DNA of 64,000 nt from Methylophaga thalassica MP (GTDB taxonomy: Bacteria; Pseudomonadota; Gammaproteobacteria; Nitrosococcales; Methylophagaceae): contig NZ_AFIG01000001.1 of NCBI RefSeq assembly GCF_000214595.1, positions 1,716,382 through 1,780,381 on the forward strand, read 5' to 3'. This document shows positions 1 through 9,246 of this stretch, one piece after another (the first letter of the stretch is position 1; each line of letters opens with the position of its first letter). Below the pieces are notes generated by a model. That model ran no database searches. It was not told where the DNA came from and saw nothing but the letters and a program-made list of their open reading frames with translations. A program made the position numbers and the translations under genes.

Positions 1-1553
1 CTGAGTACATCTAATAGAAAGCGATGGCGCTCCCGTAGCTCTGTATTCCAGTCCGGGGTAGCCCAGAACACATATAACAAAATATCTAGTGAATCCGCAC
101 CATAATCATTGAAATAAACCTGATACAGATCTTTTCGCATATAGGGATGTAACTGAATAATACGGCGGATACCTTCACAAAAACCTTCGATTTTTTCTGG
201 CGGCGTATCGTAAGTCACAGCCAGTTTTGTCAGCATACGACGATAGCGACGCGCGCCCATATTATCAATCTTGGTTGTCGTTAAAATGGAATTAGGCATG
301 GTGACTAGAGAGTTATAAAACGTGCGGATGCGCGTACTACGAAAACCGACCTCTTCCACCATACCTTCAATATCACCAATGACGACCCAGTCACCAATAT
401 GAAAAGGACGATCCATCAACACGGTGAGTGAACCAAAGAAATTGCCCAATAAATCTTTAGCGGCTAAGGCAAAAGCTAAACCACCGAGACCAAGCCCCGC
501 TAATAAACTGGTGACGTCAATATTCAGATTATCAGCGGCAAAGACGATTCCCATCACCACCACAAACACCTTCATACTTTTAGTGATCATGGGCACTAAT
601 AAGTCATCGTATTTGGTCTGGGTTTTACTGACTCGGGCCGTCCAATAGGCATTGAAAATATCCACCAGACGGAAAGCACTCCAAATGCCTGAGATAGAAA
701 CCAATAACTTCACCGCAACCAGCAAAATCAGCAATGCCGTATCGGGTAACCCCAGTAAATTCAGACCTGACCACCACATCAGAGCCATCGCCATTAAACC
801 TAATGGACGAAGCACATCATCATCTAGTTCGGTATACAGAGCATGATTATGTTTGCGACGTTTGATATGGAGTTTTAATAAAAAGGCGAGTGTTTTATCG
901 GCGATTGAACCGATAACAATAATCAGAAATAAACCTACCCATTGCCAGTATTCTAATAAAAATCCAGATTTCAGAAATTCGGGTATGTCTGATCGTAATC
1001 TGACGCTGATAGGCAATGACACTTTTTCTGCAGACTTTTTAACCAGTTCTTTGTTATCACTCAGTTCATTGAAAATATCAGGAATGGCTTCAACTGATTC
1101 AGAGCTAAATAACCAGTCACCTTGCTCATCAGCCTGTAGCACAATATCACCGCTATCGGTTCGTAAGTAAGTGTATTGTTTTGTTTTAGGATTTTGTGGA
1201 ATCTCACTGAGTTTCGGCATCTTGGCGATTTGCATAATGGTATACAACAACCGGGCAGTTTCGCGGCCGCGCTCTGTTCGTATCAGGGGACTAACAGCAG
1301 ATAAATCAAATGTCGAAACAGCTTGTTCAATGGCACTATTATCACCATTGGCCACCTTATCCATTGCTTTGATAAAGTGTTTTACCGTGATTCTGGGCTG
1401 TGTCAGATTAAGTTTTTCAACTGGGGGCTCGACTGCTTTTTCCTGAGTGCTTGCACTCTGCATCCCGACAATAGCCGCAGGATTGATTCCCCCGCCCGCT
1501 TGCACTGACAAGCTTAATATCATCAGAAAGAAAAACAGTAACCTCGTTGTCAT
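1..1553 (-). CDS. MscS-family mechanosensitive channel (partial, C-terminus outside window)
   Basis: Read directly on the minus strand from an ATG at 1553, the frame stays open for more than 510 codons and runs off the window start. It begins with a signal peptide (MTTRLLFFLMILSLSVQA), then a periplasmic region of about 180 residues, several membrane segments, and a typical MscS pore helix and beta domain (glycine/alanine-rich helix reading SLLAGLGLGGLAFALAAKD, followed by LLGNFFGSLTVLMDRPFHIGDWV). It would release solutes from the cytoplasm on hypo-osmotic shock. Its ATG overlaps the nagZ stop by 4 bp, so the two are probably co-transcribed. Family assignment is firm; the exact paralogue is not known. 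Confidence 0.9.
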   Translation of the reverse strand, partial: MTTRLLFFFLMILSLSVQAGGGINPAAIVGMQSASTQEKAVEPPVEKLNLTQPRITVKHFIKAMDKVANGDNSAIEQAVSTFDLSAVSPLIRTERGRETARLLYTIMQIAKMPKLSEIPQNPKTKQYTYLRTDSGDIVLQADEQGDWLFSSESVEAIPDIFNELSDNKELVKKSAEKVSLPISVRLRSDIPEFLKSGFLLEYWQWVGLFLIIVIGSIADKTLAFLLKLHIKRRKHNHALYTELDDDVLRPLGLMAMALMWWSGLNLLGLPDTALLILLVAVKLLVSISGIWSAFRLVDIFNAYWTARVSKTQTKYDDLLVPMITKSMKVFVVVMGIVFAADNLNIDVTSLLAGLGLGGLAFALAAKDLLGNFFGSLTVLMDRPFHIGDWVVIGDIEGMVEEVGFRSTRIRTFYNSLVTMPNSILTTTKIDNMGARRYRRMLTKLAVTYDTPPEKIEGFCEGIRRIIQLHPYMRKDLYQVYFNDYGADSLDILLYVFWATPDWNTELRERHRFLLDVL

Positions 1554-2599
1554 GTGAGATTTAACTCCATCTCAGGGTCAGGCGCGTAATCCATGACTGT
1601 TTGAACCGCTTGTTTCCATTCAGCACTTTGTTGTAACTCATGACGCGGTGTAGCGTGTCGACCATGCAAACGCATCAAACGTGCATTTCTCAAAGGATCG
1701 GTACTGACTTTTAAACCATCAATCACCTGCTCGACACTGCCTGGATTATTACATACCAGCACCATATCGCAGCCGGCAGATAAAGCGGCTTCAGCACGCT
1801 CTAGTGGGCCACCCATAATAGCCGCCCCTTCCATGCTCAGGTCATCGCTCAAAATGGCACCTTGAAATTGCAGCTTACCGCGCAACATTTCCTGTAACCA
1901 AAACGGTGAAAAACAAGCCGGTAGTTTGTCATTATTTTCGTAAACAATATGGGCTGGCATAATGCCCGCCAGCTCTGTCTGGCACAAACGCGTGAACGGC
2001 AACATATCGGCTTGAAGCATATCTTCCAGATGACGGCTATCCACAGGTAACCCCAAATGTGAGTCAACTTCTACTGCGCCATGGCCTGGAAAATGTTTTC
2101 CTACTGCTGACATCCATGCCCGTTTCATGCCCTGAATATAAGCACGAGCGATGTCTGTAACAGCTAACGGGTCGCGATGAAATGAGCGATCACCAATCAC
2201 CTGACTGACACCATAATCCAAGTCCAATACTGGCGCGAAACTAAAATCGACACCGATGGCTCTTAATTCCGCCGCCATTAACCAACCGCTTTGTTCTGCT
2301 CTTTCCAACGTTAATTTTGGATGCTGATGATATTCCTTACCAATCGCTGCTACCGGAGGTAAACGACTGAAGCCTTTTCTAAACCGTTGTACTCGGCCAC
2401 CTTCGTGATCCACAGAAATCAACAGATGCGGCTGCCTCAATTGATGAATCTCGTCACATAAACGGGTAATTTGCTCTACCGACTCGAAATTACGACTGAA
2501 TAAAATCACCCCACCGACCAAGGGATGTTTGAGAATCTCTTTTTCTGTCTCGCTCAGCTCGGTAGCGAGCAAATCGACCATCAATGGGCCTAATGCCAT
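1550..2599 (-). CDS. nagZ: beta-N-acetylhexosaminidase NagZ
   Basis: A 349-residue glycoside hydrolase family 3 protein of the usual NagZ length with no signal peptide, as expected for the cytoplasmic enzyme that removes GlcNAc from 1,6-anhydromuropeptides during peptidoglycan recycling. Visible signatures are the N-terminal MALGPLMVDL, the substrate-binding KHFPGHGAVEVDSHLGLP loop and the ILSDDLSMEGA segment that carries the catalytic aspartate. It sits 12 bp after a YkuD-domain gene and overlaps the MscS-type gene by 4 bp, which suggests one operon. Products of NagZ can also feed AmpR-type signalling, but no ampR or ampC is seen here. Confidence 0.95.
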   Translation of the reverse strand: MALGPLMVDLLATELSETEKEILKHPLVGGVILFSRNFESVEQITRLCDEIHQLRQPHLLISVDHEGGRVQRFRKGFSRLPPVAAIGKEYHQHPKLTLERAEQSGWLMAAELRAIGVDFSFAPVLDLDYGVSQVIGDRSFHRDPLAVTDIARAYIQGMKRAWMSAVGKHFPGHGAVEVDSHLGLPVDSRHLEDMLQADMLPFTRLCQTELAGIMPAHIVYENNDKLPACFSPFWLQEMLRGKLQFQGAILSDDLSMEGAAIMGGPLERAEAALSAGCDMVLVCNNPGSVEQVIDGLKVSTDPLRNARLMRLHGRHATPRHELQQSAEWKQAVQTVMDYAPDPEMELNLT

Positions 2600-2611
2600 A
2601 GTGATTTAACC

Positions 2612-3121
2612 TTATTCGTGAATCCAGACTTTAAGACCGGCATCTACCCGATCAAACAACGTCACTACATCCTGATTACGCATACGCACACAACCATGAG
2701 AGAGCGCTTCCCCCATAGGCAGTTCATCAGGACAACCATGGATATAAATATATCGGCGCATTGTATCAACATTTCCCAGTCGGTTTTTGCCGACTTCCAG
2801 CCCGCTAAGCCAAAGAATTCGGGTCAGAATCCAGTCACGATTAGGAAATTGCACTTTTAGTGCATCACTAAAAATCTCAGCGGTGGGGCGGCGTCCAACA
2901 AAAACGCTATTGATGGGCTGATTATTGCCAATTTTTGCACGAATTTTATGCCAGCCTCGTGGTGTACAACCGCTACCATTCTGCTCACCAGGCCCATTAA
3001 GCGCTGTAGACACTGGTGCATCAAACAAAACATCATCACCCTGGCGCAGCCAGCAATGTTGCTGTGTCAGTGAAATATCCAGCCAGACTTCATTATTATC
3101 AATCACGTCGATTTTATTCAT
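2612..3121 (-). CDS. YkuD-domain protein, probable cytoplasmic L,D-carboxypeptidase (ElsL-like)
   Basis: A YkuD (L,D-transpeptidase) domain of about 169 residues ending with the catalytic motif SHGCVRM (Cys and His present). I start it at the ATG at 3121 (MNKIDVIDNN) rather than at the longer reading frame from 3166, because the extension has no signal peptide and lies inside rmuC; the start still overlaps the rmuC stop by 8 bp. No secretion signal is visible, which is unusual for periplasmic crosslinking enzymes but fits the cytoplasmic YkuD L,D-carboxypeptidases such as ElsL that trim recycled muropeptides. The neighbour nagZ supports that. A conventional L,D-transpeptidase remains possible. 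Confidence 0.8.
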   Translation of the reverse strand: MNKIDVIDNNEVWLDISLTQQHCWLRQGDDVLFDAPVSTALNGPGEQNGSGCTPRGWHKIRAKIGNNQPINSVFVGRRPTAEIFSDALKVQFPNRDWILTRILWLSGLEVGKNRLGNVDTMRRYIYIHGCPDELPMGEALSHGCVRMRNQDVVTLFDRVDAGLKVWIHE

Positions 3122-4721
3122 TGGCAGATGTTTGCTGTTCACTGTGAGGCAATAAGTGAGCCTCATCTTCTTCCTCTATGGCTTCAACAATCATAGTCAG
3201 CGGTTCAGTCTCATAATCACGTTCAATCGTTTCTAATTGTGGCAACGATTTACTGACCTTCGTGGATAACTGACCAAAACGATCGACTTTGCCATAAAGC
3301 CCTTGTTTGCCCGCGACACCTTTGATGACCTGATTATATTGATTACTGACAGTGCCCAAGGTATTACCTAGTTTTTGCAAACGCTCGGCAACAATCGCAA
3401 CCTGATTATAAATATCCCCAGCTTTTTCGCTGATTTCGCGTGCTTCAGCATTGCTACGTTCCATCATCCACAGATTCGATACCGTTCTGAGAATGGGTAT
3501 CAATGTGGTGTGAGACACCAGGACAATGCCTTTTTTATAGCCATACTCAAACAAATCTTTATTATTTTTCAGTGCTTCAATATAGGCGGGTTCAATCGGC
3601 ATAAACATCAATACAAAGCTGGGACTACGCATGCCGACCACATTGGTGTAATCCTTTGAAGCCAAATCATCAATATGCTTACGCACCGCTCTGACATGGT
3701 CAGCCATCGCCACCGTGTAGGCCTCTGGTGTTTCTGCTGACACAGCCCGGTCATAGGCATTCAAGGACACTTTGCTATCAATAATGATGTGTTTATTGTC
3801 AGGCAGTTTAATCAGATAGTCGGTTTGTTTCTGTTTACCTTCGTTATCTTTAAACGCCGTCTGCACTTCAAAATGGGCATCTTCAATCAGGCCACTCATT
3901 TCCAGTGTACGTCTGAGTTGTGCTTCACCCCAGGCACCGCGTTGCTGGGAGTCACCTTTTAAAGCAGAAGTCAGGTTGTGCGCGTCTTCACTCATTTTCA
4001 GGCCGATATCCAATACCTTTTTGATCTCGGCATTCAGATTGGTATTGCCTTTAATCGAGGCGTCATGGACTTCGTTGATACGTTTTTGAAACCCTTCAAT
4101 TTGCTCACGAAACGGTTTCAGTAATACATCAATACTGGACTTGCTGGTATCGGTAAATGTTTTGCCTTTTTCTTCAAAAATCTTATTGGCAAGATTCTCA
4201 AATTCTTTGGTCATGGCCTGTTTGGTTTCAGCCAATTGCGCCATTTGTTCTTTGAAATGCTCTTCCCTTCTCTCGAGTGTCGTTTTTAACTCGGTATGTT
4301 GATTTGACAATGACTGATAGGCTTGTTGTAACTCTTGAAACGCGTCCAACTGCTGCTGCAGCTCTGTCTTTTTATCGCTGAATTGTTGTTGTAAAGACTG
4401 GTTATTAGCCTGTGCTGTTTCAAAGTGTTTTTCGGCCTGATGTAACTGTTGTTTTGTCTGCTCAAGACTTTGATTTAACTGCTGAACCTGCTGTTTATAT
4501 TCAGCTACTGTCTCAGTCAAGCGTGACTCGGTCGAGAACGCCGTTTGTAACTGTTGCTCCTGTCGGCTGTGACTGAGTTGTAACTCATATAATTGCGATT
4601 GCAAGGCGGTTAATTTGCGACTATGACGCAAGGCAAATAACAAATACGCCAGTGCAGCAGAAACACAGCCTACAATCACTAATAAACCAATAAGTTGATC
4701 GGGTGACAGACTTTCTAGCAT
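3114..4721 (-). CDS. rmuC: DNA recombination protein RmuC
   Basis: A 535-residue RmuC-family protein. It has one N-terminal membrane segment (about residues 10-27), a long glutamine-rich coiled coil (about 35-190), and the conserved RmuC nuclease-like core with QQRGAWGEAQLRRTLEMSGL, DYLIKLPDNKHIIIDSKVSL and the FVLMFMPIEPAYIEAL segment. RmuC limits DNA inversions and is thought to cleave unusual DNA structures near the membrane. It is the first gene of the leftward block ending in the MscS gene. The 3' end overlaps the next gene by 8 bp, and 99-119 bp of featureless sequence separate it from the mxa block. Confidence 0.92.
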   Translation of the reverse strand: MLESLSPDQLIGLLVIVGCVSAALAYLLFALRHSRKLTALQSQLYELQLSHSRQEQQLQTAFSTESRLTETVAEYKQQVQQLNQSLEQTKQQLHQAEKHFETAQANNQSLQQQFSDKKTELQQQLDAFQELQQAYQSLSNQHTELKTTLERREEHFKEQMAQLAETKQAMTKEFENLANKIFEEKGKTFTDTSKSSIDVLLKPFREQIEGFQKRINEVHDASIKGNTNLNAEIKKVLDIGLKMSEDAHNLTSALKGDSQQRGAWGEAQLRRTLEMSGLIEDAHFEVQTAFKDNEGKQKQTDYLIKLPDNKHIIIDSKVSLNAYDRAVSAETPEAYTVAMADHVRAVRKHIDDLASKDYTNVVGMRSPSFVLMFMPIEPAYIEALKNNKDLFEYGYKKGIVLVSHTTLIPILRTVSNLWMMERSNAEAREISEKAGDIYNQVAIVAERLQKLGNTLGTVSNQYNQVIKGVAGKQGLYGKVDRFGQLSTKVSKSLPQLETIERDYETEPLTMIVEAIEEEDEAHLLPHSEQQTSANE

Positions 4722-4820
4722 TGTGATTCCTGCTGGTTAGAGGGTGATTTATCAACCTTCCATATGACGGCTGAATAAGCCTTACAAGATAACAAAGCCA
4801 GCGTAGAAATGCGATATTAG

Positions 4821-5840
4821 CTAGTGTTTATGTGCAGCCCTTTTGACGCCCCATACGGTGATAACTCGACTCAGCATAAGTGGAAACAAGCTCAGCAAAG
4901 CAAGCCATAAAAATACATCATGATGATGCTGTTTAGGCACACGTTCTTCCACAATCAATGGTTGTGATTGCTGTTTATGAATTTCATCGATGGCTTGTGC
5001 AAATTCATCTAAAGAACCAGCTTCAAAAGCCTGATAAGGCACACCCAGAGTTTTGAATGTCTTATGCAATTTCCGCTCAGGCATATCAATCCACAGCAGG
5101 CTATCATTATTGCTTGGTTCCAAAGTCATTCCTCGCATCGAACGCAGATAAATCCAATATAAGTTCAGGCGCATTTTCTTAAAAACCTTCTGCAGATACT
5201 GTTTCTGTTCCGTCGATAAAATCTGGCCACCATCGGAAATGAGCAGAATATTTCGTGAACCCCGGTAAGGTTGGTCTTTATACATATTCACGGCCAGACT
5301 CAGTGCTTTAAAAATATCGGTTTGAGATAATCCTCTTCCAAGCCCACCGGCATTGATAGTCGCCAGCACAGCATCTTTGTTATAGGTGAGCTTCAATATT
5401 TCCGTTGATTTGGTGCTAAAAAATACATAGCCAAAACGATCATCCGGACGGCGTTTCACAAATTCAGCCAAATAATCGCGCGATACTTCGCGTTTGCTTT
5501 TTTTAACGCCGGTATAGCGTTGTAAGGTATTGCGTGGCGGACGGGCAAATTGGTCGTCCATGCTGCGGCTGCGGTCTAATAAAATGACAAACTCGGCTCC
5601 CTGACGGCTACGCTCAACGGTCTGTTCAGGAATATACGGATCTGCCAGCGTTAAAAGCAGACAAATCATCACGATAGAAGTGGCTAACTTGCTGAGTATG
5701 AAAAGAATGCCTGACAAGTTGTCTTTCGGTATAAAACCTTGCCAGGCTATTTTTTTTGTTGTGTTTTGAGAAAGCCACGGCAACAAAGCCAATGGCATTC
5801 CGTAGAAAAAAATGGGATGAGCCCAACTCAGCTCAAACAC
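4821..5840 (-). CDS. second MxaC-like von Willebrand factor A protein
   Basis: A close paralogue of the MxaC-like protein at 7389-8405: same length, same two N-terminal membrane segments, the same MIDAS metal site (LLDRSRSMDD), the same DYLAEF and RPDDRFGYVFFSTK segments, and a C-terminal membrane helix. The frame is open back to a TTG at 5852, but a GTG at 5840 is preceded by GGAG with a 6-base spacer and aligns with the paralogue's N-terminus, so I use that. It follows mxaL after 84 bp and probably belongs to the same transcript. Role inferred: membrane-bound factor for methanol dehydrogenase assembly or calcium insertion, duplicated from mxaC. Confidence 0.82.
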   Translation of the reverse strand: MFELSWAHPIFFYGMPLALLPWLSQNTTKKIAWQGFIPKDNLSGILFILSKLATSIVMICLLLTLADPYIPEQTVERSRQGAEFVILLDRSRSMDDQFARPPRNTLQRYTGVKKSKREVSRDYLAEFVKRRPDDRFGYVFFSTKSTEILKLTYNKDAVLATINAGGLGRGLSQTDIFKALSLAVNMYKDQPYRGSRNILLISDGGQILSTEQKQYLQKVFKKMRLNLYWIYLRSMRGMTLEPSNNDSLLWIDMPERKLHKTFKTLGVPYQAFEAGSLDEFAQAIDEIHKQQSQPLIVEERVPKQHHHDVFLWLALLSLFPLMLSRVITVWGVKRAAHKH

Positions 5841-5924
5841 TATGCACTCCAATACACTCAGGTATGGATATCCTCAGATAGCAAAGACAATCCATGTCAG
5901 ACACTTTTTCATTTCCGTTATCTG

Positions 5925-6860
5925 TTAGTCGTCTATTCGTACAAACCACCTGTAAGGTAAAAATACCAATAAAATTAGCAATAATGCTGCCCCGGAAAAC
6001 CAGGCATATAAATCGTAATCAATGGTTTGCTCACGGGTATTAGACTCATCACGAATAGTGTCTACCAAATCAACCGGATCATTAGGGGAAGACACAAAAG
6101 CAAAGCCGACACGATTCGCCAATGTGGCTAAATGTGATTTTTTCTGTGATGATAAATGCTCAGTTCTGGGTTTATTCACCTGCACATCTTTATCTGCCCG
6201 CATGGAAGCATAAACATCTTCATGCATGACTTCATTCACACCCCAGACACCTTCAATCACGCCCTTATCATTGGTTTTAGGTATAGGCAGTAATTCATCT
6301 CCCCCCACACCAACAAGAATCCCGTGAACTTCACCTGGCGTACCAGCAAATTTAGGGAATAAGGTCGGGTTAATCGGCGGTGACTCATGGCCATCCGTTA
6401 GCATGACAATCGTCGGTTTTGGTTCAATCTGTTTGGCCTGACGAATCGCGGTATAGACCGCTTTTGACACTTCACTAGAACGTGCCCATGCCATATAGGG
6501 GTCGACTTGCTCCAACATCTGGGTCAGATCATGATAAGAAGAACACACTTCTACCGGGTTCATCAGAATCAAACTTCTGGCTTCACTGAAAATGGCGAGC
6601 CCGGCATGAGCGCCACATGGCATTTCTAACAATGTCCTGCGAGTAAACTCTTTGGCCCAAGCCAGGCGACTGACTTTTTCACCATCAATTTCAGCGTCTT
6701 TCACGTTCATACTGTCAGTGATATCAAGGACAAAAATAGCATCCATGATTTTGACATCACGCTTGACCAGTGGGAACCATAAAGCCGCCATCACTAAAAT
6801 TAATGCTGTCACCATGATAATCGCGGTCAGCAAAATACGTTTTTGGTAACTCAATCTCAT
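5925..6860 (-). CDS. mxaL: MxaL-like VWA protein for methanol dehydrogenase maturation
   Basis: 311 residues with an N-terminal membrane anchor (about 9-29), a VWA domain with a MIDAS motif (FVLDITDSMNV, Asp near 46; later IVMLTDGHESPP), and a C-terminal membrane helix (about 285-303). In methylotrophs MxaA, MxaC, MxaK and MxaL are needed for calcium insertion and activation of the PQQ-dependent MxaFI methanol dehydrogenase. The gene overlaps mxaK by 4 bp. The order ATPase, DUF58, MxaA, VWA, small TPR-like protein, VWA is that of mxaRSACKL. The generic bat (aerotolerance) operon has related parts, so the symbol rests on order and on the methylotroph context. Confidence 0.85.
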   Translation of the reverse strand: MRLSYQKRILLTAIIMVTALILVMAALWFPLVKRDVKIMDAIFVLDITDSMNVKDAEIDGEKVSRLAWAKEFTRRTLLEMPCGAHAGLAIFSEARSLILMNPVEVCSSYHDLTQMLEQVDPYMAWARSSEVSKAVYTAIRQAKQIEPKPTIVMLTDGHESPPINPTLFPKFAGTPGEVHGILVGVGGDELLPIPKTNDKGVIEGVWGVNEVMHEDVYASMRADKDVQVNKPRTEHLSSQKKSHLATLANRVGFAFVSSPNDPVDLVDTIRDESNTREQTIDYDLYAWFSGAALLLILLVFLPYRWFVRIDD

Positions 6861-7396
6861 GGAAGATCTACCTTGAACGCTTTACTCTCAATAGAACGCT
6901 GACTGCTGATGATGTTTTTCTCAAAATCAGGATTCACATCCGGATCTTCAGGTACAGCCCGTAAAGCCACTTCCAGATTATAGCGGGCATCCCACATATC
7001 AGGATTGATAGCCAGAGCACTACGAAAATCCTGCTTCGCCAATTCAATTAATGGTAATTGACGAGCATCTGCCTGAGTCATTTCCAGTGCTGTACGTAGG
7101 TTGATATTGCCGCGATTGTAATAAGCGAGCGTCATTAGTTCTTTCGGTGCATCACCCAAAGCAATGGTTAACTGATCCAGTGCCAACTCATGTTTTTCCT
7201 GCTTTTCAAAGTCAGCTGCTTTGGCAAAATGCGCGCGAGGATCATCAGGTACGTCTTCACTACTGGACGGTGAAGCAATGTATCGTTCAATTTGTATTTC
7301 CTGCCACAATTTAAAGCCAAGATAACTCGCCGAAGCAGCACTACAAATAATCAATAAAATCAGCACAAAACGTAATGTTTGTAATTTTTTATTCAT
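6857..7396 (-). CDS. mxaK: MxaK-like membrane-anchored TPR-type protein
   Basis: 179 residues: one N-terminal membrane helix (about 9-28), then a helical region resembling tetratricopeptide repeats (HFAKAADFEKQEKHELALDQL and later AKQDFRSALAINPDMWDARYNLE). It lies between the two VWA genes and overlaps both (8 bp with mxaC, 4 bp with mxaL), which is the position of mxaK in methanol oxidation clusters. Probable role: scaffold in the membrane complex that matures methanol dehydrogenase. The sequence by itself supports only an anchored TPR-like protein; the symbol comes from synteny. Confidence 0.82.
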   Translation of the reverse strand: MNKKLQTLRFVLILLIICSAASASYLGFKLWQEIQIERYIASPSSSEDVPDDPRAHFAKAADFEKQEKHELALDQLTIALGDAPKELMTLAYYNRGNINLRTALEMTQADARQLPLIELAKQDFRSALAINPDMWDARYNLEVALRAVPEDPDVNPDFEKNIISSQRSIESKAFKVDLP

Positions 7397-8405
7397 GGGC
7401 TTTTTTCACTCCCCACCATGTGTATAAATGTGAACTTGCCAGTAACAACATTGCTAACATCGCCAACCAGAGAAAAACATCTTCCTTGGGTTCATGAGGC
7501 AGTGTTTCTTCCACAATCAGAGTTTGATAGTGGCGTCTGTCGATTTCGGCTAAGGCGTCAGCAAAGCTCTGCAAAGAACCGGCTTCGAACGCACGATATG
7601 GCACACCTATAGATTTAAAGAATGTATGTAATTTCCGTTCCGGAATATCCACCCATAACAAGTTGTCATTATCACTTGCTTCGAGTGTCATCTCCTGTCT
7701 GGACTTGAGATATATCCAGTAGATAGTCAGATTCATTTCACGGTAAATTTTGGCAATTTTCTCTTTTGCCTCATCCGTTAATATCTGACCACCATCAGAC
7801 ACCAATAAAACAATCCGCGAACCACGATAAGGCTGGCCTTCAAACATCTTGGCACTACTCAGCAGCGCCTCGGCCATATTGGTATCGGATAAACCTTTAC
7901 CCAAGGCATTGGCATTAATGGTTGCCAATACAGCCTCTTTGTCATAAGTCAGCGGTAAAAGATTGATAGCTTTGGTACTGAAAAACACAAAACCAAAACG
8001 ATCATCCGGACGATTTTTGACAAACTCGGTTAAATAATCACGGGCGACATTACGCTTGGAGTTATCGCCCCCCACACTCACCGAAGCCGCCTGTGTTTTA
8101 ACGGCAAAAGGATCATCCATACTTCGGCTGCGATCCAACAACAGAACAATCTCAGCCCCTTCACCGACACGCTCCCTTTTTTGTTCTGGCAGGCTTGGTG
8201 CAGCCAGAGCAATAATCAGACAGGCAATGGCTAGTGAAGACAGTGTTTTTAGTGTGAGATTGATGACTCGTGATAATGGGTCAACTGGCACAAGATTCAC
8301 CCATGCCACCGTTTTGTCGAGGTTATGATTGAACCAGGGTAATAATGCCAATGGCAGTAAAAGTAATAGCCATGCATGACCCCATTCAAAGCCAGCTAGC
8401 ATCAT
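7389..8405 (-). CDS. mxaC: MxaC-like VWA protein for methanol dehydrogenase maturation
   Basis: 338 residues. Two N-terminal hydrophobic segments (about 10-24 and 56-71) precede a VWA domain with MIDAS residues DRSRSMDD starting at Asp 91, RPDDRFGFVFFSTK, and LLVSDGGQ; a C-terminal membrane helix follows (about 312-330). This is the MxaC/BatA architecture. It overlaps mxaA by 4 bp and mxaK by 8 bp, indicating translational coupling. Known role of the family: calcium insertion into, or activation of, PQQ methanol dehydrogenase. A near-duplicate sits at 4821-5840, so one copy may be specialised. Confidence 0.86.
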   Translation of the reverse strand: MMLAGFEWGHAWLLLLLPLALLPWFNHNLDKTVAWVNLVPVDPLSRVINLTLKTLSSLAIACLIIALAAPSLPEQKRERVGEGAEIVLLLDRSRSMDDPFAVKTQAASVSVGGDNSKRNVARDYLTEFVKNRPDDRFGFVFFSTKAINLLPLTYDKEAVLATINANALGKGLSDTNMAEALLSSAKMFEGQPYRGSRIVLLVSDGGQILTDEAKEKIAKIYREMNLTIYWIYLKSRQEMTLEASDNDNLLWVDIPERKLHTFFKSIGVPYRAFEAGSLQSFADALAEIDRRHYQTLIVEETLPHEPKEDVFLWLAMLAMLLLASSHLYTWWGVKKAHE

Positions 8406-9244
8406 GCCATTTTCTCCTTAGCACGACATTTTTTAGCCAGCTCGAGTGATTCTGAAAAACTTTTTTGTTCCATCGGTTCGCGACTAAAAAAGTGACTTGC
8501 CGATTGCTGATAAAAGCTTTCAATGTCTGCAGCTAAGGGTTCCAGCCAAGGACATTCTGCCCAAAGGAGTGGCAGATCATTTTTGACCAGCACACGTCCG
8601 GCACAACGATTAAAAGCATGGTGTAAGTGACGACTGGCTTCATCGGCATTTTTGCGACCGAGAAAACGCATCTTATTGAGCTCAAACACCGCCGTTGCAA
8701 AGGGCAGACGATGGCGTGGACGTAAACCAAAGTGCCAGGCCAGCCAGATCAGAATGGATAACAGCAAGACAGCGATGGCAATCCACAAGTTTGTCAGCAG
8801 CTGCTGATGACTCTGTGCAGGTAACACCGCATCGGCTCGCGGCTGATGTTTGCTACCTTCCGCATTGGGTAGAAACGAGCCCAACTCGATTGTCGCTGCA
8901 GGAATCATTAAAAACTGCCCATCCTGTGTACGCAATTCCAGTTCAGGTGTTTTTACATCGCGGGTATGAGCAGGCACGTTAATGATCTGAAACGTCAATG
9001 ACATAACAGAACCTTCTGACTCACGCTTTAATAATTGAACCCAAGGTCCATAACGTTTATCAACTTGAGGCAGAGAGTGTTCCTCAAGTTGACTGCTATC
9101 AACAGGTAAATTGACCGTTGCATGGATTTGGTCACCGACCAGTAATCCCCAGCTACGATCAAAACGAATAGTGACATCTTCCGCATACACGTTAGTTGTC
9201 ACCAGAGTGAATAAAAACAGAGCAAATAATCGCATTGTCTGCAT
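8402..9244 (-). CDS. mxaA: MxaA-like protein for methanol dehydrogenase maturation
   Basis: About 280 residues with a signal peptide (RLFALFLFTLVTTNVYA), a periplasmic beta-rich domain that starts with RFDRSWGLLVGDQI, one membrane helix (about residues 152-170) and a cytoplasmic tail of about 110 residues. This matches MxaA rather than the shorter DUF4381 proteins of bat operons. The ATG at 9235 is 9 bases after AGGA and may be the true start instead of 9244. It follows mxaS by 2 bp. Function by family: calcium loading of methanol dehydrogenase. Confidence 0.85.
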   Translation of the reverse strand: MQTMRLFALFLFTLVTTNVYAEDVTIRFDRSWGLLVGDQIHATVNLPVDSSQLEEHSLPQVDKRYGPWVQLLKRESEGSVMSLTFQIINVPAHTRDVKTPELELRTQDGQFLMIPAATIELGSFLPNAEGSKHQPRADAVLPAQSHQQLLTNLWIAIAVLLLSILIWLAWHFGLRPRHRLPFATAVFELNKMRFLGRKNADEASRHLHHAFNRCAGRVLVKNDLPLLWAECPWLEPLAADIESFYQQSASHFFSREPMEQKSFSESLELAKKCRAKEKMA

Positions 9245-9246
9245 TC

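Noticed and set aside
424-1508. Several plus-strand open frames of 60-105 codons
   Set aside because: They are antisense to the clear MscS-type coding frame on the minus strand, lack ribosome binding sites and show no family features.
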